DNA from: Streptomyces acidiscabies
Lineage (GTDB): Bacteria > Actinomycetota > Actinomycetes > Streptomycetales > Streptomycetaceae
NCBI RefSeq assembly: GCF_020010905.1
Contig: NZ_JAGJBY010000001.1
Span: forward strand, 4,794,001-4,858,000
Reading direction: 5' to 3'
DNA length: 64,000 nucleotides
Shown: piece after piece, positions 24,827 to 31,372 of the stretch
Position numbering within the stretch: position 1 is the first letter of the stretch
Layout: each line of letters begins with the position of its first letter
Position numbers and translations under genes: made by a program
The notes under the pieces: model-generated
What the model was told of the DNA's origin: nothing
Databases searched by the model: none
The model's input: the letters and a program-made list of their open reading frames with translations, nothing else

Positions 24827-25858
24827 TCAGTGGTCGGCGGACGTGGGCTGGGCCGGTACGGACAAGGACGTGAGCAGAGCGCGGCGGCCGGCTCCGAACC
24901 AGGTGCCGAAGTCACGGCGCGCGGCGTCGGCGTCGTCGCTGGTGTGGACGAGGTTGCGCACGAGGCGCTTCTGCAGAGAGGCGATTTCGAGGCTGTCGGC
25001 GCCGAGGTCGCCGCGGATCGTGCCCGGTGCGGCGTACATCGGGTCGAAGTGGCCGAGGAGTTGGCGCAGCCGGCCGTGGCAGCCGGGTTCCGCGTGCGCG
25101 AGAGCGACACTGACGTGTCTGCCGGCGTACTCGGCGTCGAGGCAGGCGGGGATGTCACGGTCGGGGAACCAGTCGGCGTCGACAAGGAGATCCCAGTAGT
25201 GGACGTGGATCTGCCACGGCCGCACGATGACGTCCACCGGGTCCGAGACCGTGAACCCGGCTGCCCGGACGCGGTCCAGGACCTCCGCGACCAGGCCGCG
25301 TTCGACCGCGTCCGGCTTGCACAGGATCACGGAGCACTCGGCGAAGTCCGGCACCTCACGCTCGGCGAACCAGACGCCGAACTCGCGGCGCGCGGCGGCG
25401 GGATCGTCGCTGGTGTGGACGAGGTTGCGCACGAGGCGCTTTTGAAGAGCGGCGGCTTCGAGGCTGTCGGCGCCGAGGTCACTGCGGATCGTGCCCGCCA
25501 CGGCGGCAGCCGGGTCCGTGTGCCCGATGAGCCGACGCAACCGGGAATGGATGTCCGGGGTGCCGTGGGCGAGGGCCACCGCCACGGGACGGCCGGTGAA
25601 CGCCTGGTCGAGAAGGGCGGGGACGTCGGCGCCGGGGTTCCGGGGTCCGGTGAGGAGGTCGCGGTACGCGACGTGCGCCTGCCACGGCTGGACCACGACG
25701 TCCCGGCGCCCGACGACCGTGAAACCCGCCTCGGTGATCCGCGCGAGCACCCGCTCGACGAGACCGCGCTCGACCGCGTCGGGCTTGCACAGGACGACGG
25801 CCCGGCGGTCGAAGTCGATGCCGTCCACCACGGCGCCGCTCGCCGGCTTGCGGCTCAC
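24827..25858 (-). CDS. Tandem-duplicated nucleoside diphosphate kinase
   Basis: A 343-residue protein made of two complete NDK-like domains (about 15-165 and 172-325). Each has CKPDAVERGLV, GTIR-S/G-DLG and the active-site sequence NLVHTSDD, with phospho-acceptor His148 and His305. Ordinary bacterial NDKs are single ~140-residue domains with NxxHGSDS, so both halves keep the catalytic His but replace Gly by Thr. Each half also carries an insertion (LLTGPRNPGADVPALLDQAF; LLVDADWFPDRDIPACLDAE) between the second strand and the substrate helix. It presumably makes a specialised nucleoside triphosphate. GTG 25858 overlaps the stop of the thymidylate-synthase homologue (GTGA). Confidence 0.85.
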   Translation of the reverse strand: MSRKPASGAVVDGIDFDRRAVVLCKPDAVERGLVERVLARITEAGFTVVGRRDVVVQPWQAHVAYRDLLTGPRNPGADVPALLDQAFTGRPVAVALAHGTPDIHSRLRRLIGHTDPAAAVAGTIRSDLGADSLEAAALQKRLVRNLVHTSDDPAAARREFGVWFAEREVPDFAECSVILCKPDAVERGLVAEVLDRVRAAGFTVSDPVDVIVRPWQIHVHYWDLLVDADWFPDRDIPACLDAEYAGRHVSVALAHAEPGCHGRLRQLLGHFDPMYAAPGTIRGDLGADSLEIASLQKRLVRNLVHTSDDADAARRDFGTWFGAGRRALLTSLSVPAQPTSADH

Positions 25859-26880
25859 CGCGCGACGCCGTTCAGGGCCGAGGCGGCGTACTGGGGCCAG
25901 CGGTGTCCGACCAGCCACCGCAGCCCGGGGATCAGCGCGGACAGGACGTCGTCGGAGACGGTGTCGGGGCGGTCGTGCTGGATCTGGCGGTAGACCTCGA
26001 ACAGCAGGAGCATCTGCTGCCAGTACACCTCCAGGTCCAGGCCGAGGATGTCGCGGGCGCTGTAGCGGACCCTGTTGGTGCGCAGGGCCTCTTCGTGCTC
26101 CAGGACACGGGCAACGGTCGCCGCGGTGGTGGTGCGCGGCATCGCCGGGAACGGGAAGAGCCGGGGTTCCGCAAGGCCGTCCGCCTCGGCCAGGACCCGC
26201 TTGACCCGGTCGGCGTTGCAGCCGTTGACGTGGGCCGAGCCGATGAAGTGGGTGTACGTACCCAGGTCCAGGCGGAGTTGGACGGCCGCGTACTCCTGGA
26301 TCATGGTGAAGCTGAAGACGTCGCTCAGCAGGCCGCAGTCGAGGTCGTTGGCGCGCATGGTGCACACCATGTGCAACGCGTTGCCGCGCGCGAGGAGGTG
26401 CAGCCCCGCGAGGCAGGCCACGTCGGGGTTGTCGTCGACGGCGAGTTCGTCGGAGGAGAAGACGGGCAGATAGCCCCGCTTCGAGTCCGTCTCGGTGCGC
26501 AGCAGGTCCAGCACCCGGTCGAACGGCGACACACCGTCGGCTCCCGGTGTGAACAGGGTATGGCCATAGGCGGACCCGCCCAGGTGGATGCCGTCCGGGG
26601 AACTCGCCCTCATGGACGGGGCGTAGTACCCGATCATCTCCAGGTCGCGGCGGCCCGCGAGATACCAGAGCGACTCCGCGATCTGAAATACGGGGTTGGC
26701 CTTGCGCTGCACCAAATACGGGAAGCGCTGGCGGGGGTCGCTCAGCCTGAAGCTGACGCCGATGACCTCCCGCGCGCGATTTCCGCGAGCAGAGATCTGA
26801 TGTTCGGGATATTCGATTGCCAGCCGTAACGCATCGAGGTAGGCGCCCTCGATGCCGTCGTAGGAAAAATTCCTGAGCAT
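25855..26880 (-). CDS. Thymidylate-synthase-family cytosine-nucleotide (hydroxy)methylase-like enzyme
   Basis: A 341-residue thymidylate synthase-fold protein. The probable nucleophile is Cys156 in DVACLAG. RAND (176-179) supplies the phosphate-binding Arg and conserved Asp, and SAHVN carries His217. In the segment RAND..CGLLSDVF the residue aligned with the uracil-selecting Asn (E. coli Asn177) is Asp187. That is the substitution known from T4 dCMP hydroxymethylase, so CMP or dCMP is the predicted substrate and a 5-methyl or 5-hydroxymethyl nucleotide the product. ATG 26880 has a very strong AAGGAGGGG upstream. The frame stays open another ~270 bases upstream (see the 26894-27150 entry). First gene of the seven-gene coupled operon. 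Confidence 0.8.
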   Translation of the reverse strand: MLRNFSYDGIEGAYLDALRLAIEYPEHQISARGNRAREVIGVSFRLSDPRQRFPYLVQRKANPVFQIAESLWYLAGRRDLEMIGYYAPSMRASSPDGIHLGGSAYGHTLFTPGADGVSPFDRVLDLLRTETDSKRGYLPVFSSDELAVDDNPDVACLAGLHLLARGNALHMVCTMRANDLDCGLLSDVFSFTMIQEYAAVQLRLDLGTYTHFIGSAHVNGCNADRVKRVLAEADGLAEPRLFPFPAMPRTTTAATVARVLEHEEALRTNRVRYSARDILGLDLEVYWQQMLLLFEVYRQIQHDRPDTVSDDVLSALIPGLRWLVGHRWPQYAASALNGVAR

Positions 26881-26884
26881 GCTT

Positions 26885-26893
26885 CCCCTCCTT
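26885..26893 (-). promoter_or_regulatory. Strong ribosome-binding site of thymidylate-synthase homologue
   Basis: AAGGAGGGG four bases before the ATG at 26880 on the minus strand. It is the strongest Shine-Dalgarno sequence in this operon and fixes the start against the long upstream in-frame extension. Confidence 0.75.
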
Positions 26894-27150
26894 GAGTTGA
26901 GACGCAGGACGCTGAAACTGCCTACCACCAGCGGAACTTGGGCGGCTCCGGAGGGGGGCACTTCCTCAACCTTCGCCACTTCGACGTGCCCGTTCGGGTT
27001 CTCCTTCTGGATTTTCCGCTTCCCCTTCCCTTCGGCTTCCTCTTTGCCTTTGGCGTCGACCCAGACATTCGCCCCCTTCGAGGGCTTGTTACTGCTCTTC
27101 ACTATCGCGCCGATCCGAAATCTGGGCATGACCACCATTCTTTTTCTGAT
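26894..27150 (-). other. Open in-frame stretch upstream of thymidylate-synthase homologue
   Basis: The 402-bp gap 26881-27282 has no separate gene that I can support. From ATGs near 27136-27145 the minus-strand frame runs without a stop into the thymidylate-synthase homologue. It would add about 85-88 residues: a Lys/Glu-rich stretch (KGKEEAEGKGKRK) then HVEVAKVEEVPPSG. No clear ribosome-binding site precedes it and base composition is less GC-rich than the neighbours. Either an untranslated leader or promoter region, or an N-terminal extension. Confidence 0.4.
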
Positions 27151-27282
27151 TCCCCTTGCCGCGAGGCGTGGATATCTCACGGCAAGGGGCACGGCCCGGC
27201 GTGGAAGTGCTTCTCGGGCGGGGGAGTCCGATCGGGCGCTCCCACGCCGGGGGTCGAGGCGACGTTCCGGTGATCCGGAACG

Positions 27283-27588
27283 TCAGGATTTGGGGCGTCC
27301 GCCGTGCTTGCAGCGCAGGCCGCAGGCGACCTGGTGCAGGGTCGGACGGCGCGGCTTCTTGCAGGTCGTACACCGGACCCGCCAGGGGGAGGAACGGCGT
27401 CCGGGATACGGCTCCTCGGGTTCGTATCCGGCGGCGCGCATGGTGTCCGCCGCAGCCCTGGCCTCCTTGGACTCCTCCTCGACGGCCCTGCGGGGCACCG
27501 GTTCCGTCCTCGGCTTCGGCTGCGGCTCCAGCACCAGCGACTCAGAGAAACCCCCGAACGCCTGGCCGAGACTCACCCACCTGCCCAT
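27283..27588 (-). CDS. Small zinc-ribbon-like protein
   Basis: A 101-residue protein of unknown function. The middle is charged and helical (RRAVEEESKEARAAADTMRAAG). The C-terminal 30 residues are basic with four Cys and two His: CTTCKKPRRPTLHQVACGLRCKH, that is CX2C, then CX3CXH. This looks like a zinc-binding nucleic-acid or ribosome-associated finger. ATG 27588 follows GGGGGT; an upstream GTG two codons earlier is possible. It lies 14 bp after the EEP phosphoesterase gene in the same direction. Confidence 0.6.
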   Translation of the reverse strand: MGRWVSLGQAFGGFSESLVLEPQPKPRTEPVPRRAVEEESKEARAAADTMRAAGYEPEEPYPGRRSSPWRVRCTTCKKPRRPTLHQVACGLRCKHGGRPKS

Positions 27589-27602
27589 CAGCACACCCCC
27601 TG

Positions 27603-28529
27603 TCAGCCCGGTATCGCGGCCGGACGGCCGAGGCTGTCGACGGGGGCGCACATGATCTCCGCCAGGACCCGCCGGTAGAACGTGGTCATGCCCGGCAGGT
27701 GGTCGGAGATCGAGCGGAGCTTCCCGATGTCGAAGGTCTCGTAGCGGGCGATCGCGCGGGCGAGTTCCTTCACGGCGTAGGTCCGGTCGATGCGCTCGGG
27801 CCCACCCTGGAGCGCCTTCTCCGGCCCGTACCCGGCTGTCGGCCGGACCGCAGCGGCCCACTCGGTGTGGTCGGCGACCCAACGAGCCACGTCGACGTAC
27901 TTCGCGCCGCGCATGATCCCGTCGGCGCGATCGTCGCTGACCCGCGTGCCGTCGGCGGCGATGTAGGTGCGGTTCATGTAGAACGCGCGGTCCTGGACCG
28001 TCTCCCACTCCTCGGCGCTGGGCCCCTCGCCGGTCGGGTAGGAGTTCCAGTCCCCGCCGGCGACGGTGAGCCACCCCGGCTTGGCGAGCGTCGCGTACCA
28101 GCGCGCCTCGTCCCAGCGGCGCTCGGACGACCAGTAACAGGAGTGCTCGCAGACCAGACTCAGCGCCCGCGCACTGACACCGCCGTCCGCCAGTGCGAGC
28201 CGCACGGAGACGTTCGCCGGCGCATGCCATCCGGCCCACTCGTGCCCGTACACGTCCTCCACGACGAACGGACCATCGGAACGCACGAAGATGACGTTGT
28301 CGTTGCCGTTACCCGAGGCCGTGCGTGCGGCCGGGAAGGCGAGCATCCCCAGCTGGTTGGTGACGCGTTCGAGGTCGGCGGCCTGCATCTCCTGCCAGAA
28401 CACGACATCGGGCTGCTGCTCGTTGATCCACGCGCAGGCGGCGTCGGCGTGCTCGCCCTTGCGTATGTTCCAGGACAGGATCTTGACGGTCTCGGCCAAC
28501 TCCTGTGCCAACTGCGGTTTTTTCTCCAA
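27603..28529 (-). CDS. Endonuclease/exonuclease/phosphatase-family protein
   Basis: A 308-residue EEP-fold metal-dependent phosphoesterase. Visible motifs are ILSWNIRKG near the N-terminus, VFWQEM with the metal-binding Glu, the central VAGGDWNSYP (Asp/Asn pair) and SISDHLP with the catalytic Asp-His pair. No signal peptide, so a cytoplasmic nuclease or nucleotide/phosphoester hydrolase. The TTG start at 28529 is chosen because GGAGG lies 7 bases upstream. It sits between the DUF6624 gene and the zinc-ribbon gene in the same orientation as the nucleotide operon. Substrate class (nucleic acid, nucleotide, lipid) is not decided by the motifs. Confidence 0.8.
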   Translation of the reverse strand: MEKKPQLAQELAETVKILSWNIRKGEHADAACAWINEQQPDVVFWQEMQAADLERVTNQLGMLAFPAARTASGNGNDNVIFVRSDGPFVVEDVYGHEWAGWHAPANVSVRLALADGGVSARALSLVCEHSCYWSSERRWDEARWYATLAKPGWLTVAGGDWNSYPTGEGPSAEEWETVQDRAFYMNRTYIAADGTRVSDDRADGIMRGAKYVDVARWVADHTEWAAAVRPTAGYGPEKALQGGPERIDRTYAVKELARAIARYETFDIGKLRSISDHLPGMTTFYRRVLAEIMCAPVDSLGRPAAIPG

Positions 28530-28619
28530 CGGACGGCCTCCGGTCGGATTCGGGCGGATCGGGGGAACGAGGTGTCAGGTGGCGGGGAGGGCCACGGGAT
28601 GCTCCCCGCCCGGTCTGGG

Positions 28620-29210
28620 TCATGCCGCGCTCCCGAGGAGGACCGTCCGCTCGGACTCCCCGTCCGGCTCGGACTGCTGAGGCTGGGGTCCATAGCTGTG
28701 CCGTCGCCGCACCAGTGCGTGGACGGGCCCGTGCGGAGGCAGGCCGACCCTGGCGCGGCGGGCGTCGAGGTGTTCCGGGTCCCAGATCGGCAGCGGTTCC
28801 ACACCGTCTGGGCCGAGGTGGTACTGGGTGCCGTAGAGCTGAGGCTGTCCCGCGTTGACGGCACACCGGTCGAAGAGATGCGCCCACTGGCGGCGCGAGG
28901 CTTCGCCCAGCTTCACCGCCACGTCCAGCAGATCCAGCAGGGTCCGCTGGAGGTCGGGTAGGTGGTCGACGTGCAGCGCGAGCTGCCACGTCGCTTCGGC
29001 GGCTTCCTCCCCCACCAGGGTCCTGCCGGGCCAGCCGTGCTGGGTGGTGATCCGCTGGAGTACCCGGGCGTTGGCGTGGTCGAGGTGACGGCCCAGGTCG
29101 GTCTCGAACTCGCGCAGCAGACCCCGTGCCCGCTGCGCGTGGTACTCCCGCGCCTGCCGAGCGCGTGCGATCAGGTCGCGGGCGAGGTCGGATCGCTGAG
29201 GCTCGGTCAT
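28620..29210 (-). CDS. DUF6624-like protein
   Basis: A 196-residue protein matching the DUF6624 pattern: helical N-terminus with ARVLQRITTQHGWPGRTLVG, then EEAAEATWQLALHVDH, VKLGEASRRQWAHLFDR and PQLYGTQYHLGPDGVEPLPI. The core closes with an Arg-rich segment before HALVRR. Family function is unknown to me. GQPQLYGTQ and the conserved His/Glu residues suggest a small enzyme-like or binding domain. Its ATG overlaps the stop of the preceding gene (ATGA). Confidence 0.65.
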   Translation of the reverse strand: MTEPQRSDLARDLIARARQAREYHAQRARGLLREFETDLGRHLDHANARVLQRITTQHGWPGRTLVGEEAAEATWQLALHVDHLPDLQRTLLDLLDVAVKLGEASRRQWAHLFDRCAVNAGQPQLYGTQYHLGPDGVEPLPIWDPEHLDARRARVGLPPHGPVHALVRRRHSYGPQPQQSEPDGESERTVLLGSAA

Positions 29211-29794
29211 GACGGAACTCCGAACTGGAGGGCCTCGCCGAGGAGTTGTGCGTGCTCGACGGAGACGGACTTCAGACTCACCGCCGAGCCCTCGTCACAG
29301 CGCAGGCAGTCGGGGTGGAAGTAGGCGTCCAGCAGTCCACCGCCGGTCACCTCTGCGAAAGCGGAGGCGGGCCGGTCCGCGGCCTCCTGGCCCACCACCC
29401 AGTCGACGACCGGCGCCGAGGAGTCCGGCCGAGGCGGCGCACCGAGCAGGACGGCGAGTTGCTCGGCCGTTTCGACGGAGACGTCACCGAGGTCGATCCG
29501 GGAGCCGACGACGTACGGGGTGGGCGTCGTCAGCCCGCACGCCTGGAAGGTGTTCCACAACTCCTCGGCGGCCTGGTGCGCCTCCGTCAGCTGCTCCTCG
29601 ATCAACTCCGCGAGCCTCACGGCCGTTTGAGGAGTCACTTCACCGAGGACGAGGTACCGGCCGAACCCCGCCTTCGACGGCGAAGACGACACCTGGATCT
29701 TCAGACCCGCGGCCTGGCAGGCACGGGTCAGTTCGGATGCCGCCTCGGCGACCGTGGGACGGCCCAGGCCCGCGAGGGAATCAGTGGAGGTCAT
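29207..29794 (-). CDS. Hypothetical protein (195 aa)
   Basis: No family recognised. The protein alternates helical segments (AEAASELTRACQAAG, AVRLAELIEEQLTEAHQAAEELWNTFQACG) with beta-like stretches. It repeats the theme 'xVxxETAxxLAxLL' (VTPQTAVRLAELI, VSVETAEQLAVLL, VSVEHAQLLGEAL), suggesting three related alpha/beta units. HPDCLRCDEGS is a possible metal site. ATG 29794 follows GGAG at 6-nt spacing and lies inside the end of the upstream gene. Same operon direction as neighbours. Confidence 0.55.
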   Translation of the reverse strand: MTSTDSLAGLGRPTVAEAASELTRACQAAGLKIQVSSSPSKAGFGRYLVLGEVTPQTAVRLAELIEEQLTEAHQAAEELWNTFQACGLTTPTPYVVGSRIDLGDVSVETAEQLAVLLGAPPRPDSSAPVVDWVVGQEAADRPASAFAEVTGGGLLDAYFHPDCLRCDEGSAVSLKSVSVEHAQLLGEALQFGVPS

Positions 29795-30218
29795 AGGGGT
29801 CTCCGAACAACGGAAGTTCGCAAGGGACTTGAACGCCTCCGGAACACCCCGCACGGGGCCCTCCGGTGATGCCGTGCGACGGCGACCCGCGCCTTCCCGC
29901 CATCGGGAGCACGGAGACCGGGTAGACGGTCCACTTCCAGCACCCCGTGGGGGTCGGCACGCTGTACACGTACGACCGCCCCCGGCGCAGACCGATAACG
30001 GCGGCATCCACCGCCTGGTGATCACCCAGCCAGCCCCACACGGCCCCGAACGTCCGGCGGTCGAGCACGAAGGCGGTGTTGCGTACGGCGTCGCGCACCC
30101 ACTCCACGGCCTGCGCCGGAGACGTGGTCACGGCGCTCAGAGGGATCACGCCGACCGGCCCCGACCCTGCGTAATCCGCGTGGCACCAGTACGTACGCGG
30201 AAGCGGCTGACCACTCAC
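29781..30218 (-). CDS. Hypothetical protein (145 aa)
   Basis: No family recognised. Compact, with Trp/Tyr-rich beta-type segments (TYWCHADYAGSGPVGVIPL, RRGRSYVYSVPTPTGCWKWTVYPV) and one helix (PAQAVEWVRDAVRN). The GTG at 30218 overlaps the preceding stop (GTGA). The Gly/Cys-rich C-terminus (GGPRAGCSGGVQVPC) overlaps the next gene's start by 14 bp. Context: third gene downstream of the RsbW-like ATPase. Confidence 0.5.
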   Translation of the reverse strand: MSGQPLPRTYWCHADYAGSGPVGVIPLSAVTTSPAQAVEWVRDAVRNTAFVLDRRTFGAVWGWLGDHQAVDAAVIGLRRGRSYVYSVPTPTGCWKWTVYPVSVLPMAGRRGSPSHGITGGPRAGCSGGVQVPCELPLFGDPYDLH

Positions 30219-30664
30219 GCCGACCACCTGACGTCCCGCTCATCACCGAAGTACGGCAGCGGCCCGTGAGCGTCGTCGTCGGCAATCTCGTCCAGCAGGG
30301 CCGAGACCAGCACCGCGAGACGGCGGACACCAACCTCGTCAGCCGTCTCGTCCTCACGCAGGCGGACCGCGCGGCCGATGAGTTCCTTCTGCGCCCCGTC
30401 CGGACGGCCGTTCACACGACGCAGGATCTCGGTCACCAGCCACCACAGGCTGCCGTACAGCCGAGGCGCGATCGTCCTGGTCTCCGCGGGACTCAGCGGC
30501 GAAGCACCCCAGCCGAGGACCCGCTCCAAGTACTCGTCGACCCCGTCGAGAACGAAGGAGGACTGGAGGGCGTCCAGCAGATCGCCCAGCGTCCGCGACG
30601 ACGTCGGCCTCGCAGGAGCCGCTTCGCTGTCGCGTACGGGCAGGGAGGGTTTGATGGCGCACAT
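30215..30664 (-). CDS. Hypothetical helical protein (149 aa)
   Basis: No family recognised. Mostly alpha-helical, with LGDLLDALQSSFVLDGVDEYLERVLGWG and APRLYGSLWWLVTEILRRVNG. An acidic C-terminal segment (LLDEIADDDAHGPLPYF) follows. The ATG shares one base with the stop of the ATPase gene (TGATG), so the two are translationally coupled. It may partner the RsbW-like protein, as small helical proteins often accompany such ATPases in Streptomyces, but this is inference. Confidence 0.5.
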   Translation of the reverse strand: MCAIKPSLPVRDSEAAPARPTSSRTLGDLLDALQSSFVLDGVDEYLERVLGWGASPLSPAETRTIAPRLYGSLWWLVTEILRRVNGRPDGAQKELIGRAVRLREDETADEVGVRRLAVLVSALLDEIADDDAHGPLPYFGDERDVRWSA

Positions 30665-31077
30665 CAGGCGGCCTCCTCGGAGGCTGCTGTACGCAGCTCG
30701 ACCCAGACGTCCTTGCCCGTGTCGGTCGGCGTGACACCCCAGGAGGAGGCGAGCGTGCTGATGAGCACCATGCCCCGCCCGCTCTCGTCGGACCAGTCCG
30801 GCTCACGGACGACCGGATGCCGCGTGCTGCCGTCGCTGACGACGATGCGTACGCCGGAATCCGTCGCCCGGACAACGAGAACGCATGTGGAGCCGGCGTG
30901 TCTGCTCACGTTGGCCAGCAGCTCCGTGACGCACACGACCGCGGGGTCCACTAACTTGCCCAGACCCCAGTACCGCATGAACGCGGCGACGATCCGGCGG
31001 GTCCTGCCGAGACTCTTCGAGTCGACGGTCAGCTCCTGTCGGTAGTGCCGCGTGCCTACGTATGCCGTGACGGCCAT
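30664..31077 (-). CDS. RsbW-like ATP-binding protein
   Basis: A 137-residue stand-alone HATPase_c (GHKL) domain of the anti-sigma-factor kinase type, very common in Streptomyces. The N box reads VVCVTELLANVSRHAG, G1 is IVVSDGS and G2 ESGRGMVLI. ATG 31077 is preceded by GGAGGAG; an upstream GTG-type extension is rejected. First gene of the minus-strand run that leads to the nucleotide operon, and divergent from the HTH regulator at 31373. Probably a regulatory kinase/anti-sigma or partner-binding protein. Confidence 0.82.
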   Translation of the reverse strand: MAVTAYVGTRHYRQELTVDSKSLGRTRRIVAAFMRYWGLGKLVDPAVVCVTELLANVSRHAGSTCVLVVRATDSGVRIVVSDGSTRHPVVREPDWSDESGRGMVLISTLASSWGVTPTDTGKDVWVELRTAASEEAA

Positions 31078-31118
31078 GGGCTCCTCCAGCGCCTGTCCTT
31101 GAGCCCCGTGAAGGGCCC

Positions 31119-31156
31119 CGTCCCGAGGCACTGGCCAGGGGCCTGGCCTCGGGACG
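31119..31156. other. Strong hairpin in the leader of the RsbW-like gene
   Basis: CGTCCCGAGG pairs perfectly with CCTCGGGACG (31119-31128 and 31147-31156). The loop holds a GGCCAGG/CCTGGCC-like inner stem. It lies in the 295-bp divergent region 31078-31372, 42 bases upstream of the ATPase ATG, without a U-run. It may shape the 5' leader or insulate the divergent promoters. Confidence 0.45.
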
Positions 31157-31372
31157 GTGGGGGGAGATCAAGAGTTGCGCCGCCCGGCGGGCCGCACCAT
31201 GTCACGCCGGGTATCACCTGGCGCTCGGTCGGGTGATGCGGATATCACAGACATGTCATTTGGACCGCACCTGGCCCCAAGATCGCGTCGACCGTGGCGG
31301 ATTGGGCGATAGTGGCTGTGGGGCTCCCCCTTCAACACGCCCCTTGTGATCGAGTCGCCGGGGAGGAAATTC

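Noticed and set aside
23026..31077. Anti-phage defence island as explanation for the nucleotide operon
   Set aside because: Exonuclease, EEP protein and NDK could fit defence, but no restriction, helicase, reverse transcriptase, TIR or other recognisable defence hallmark is present; a modification/biosynthesis role explains the set better.
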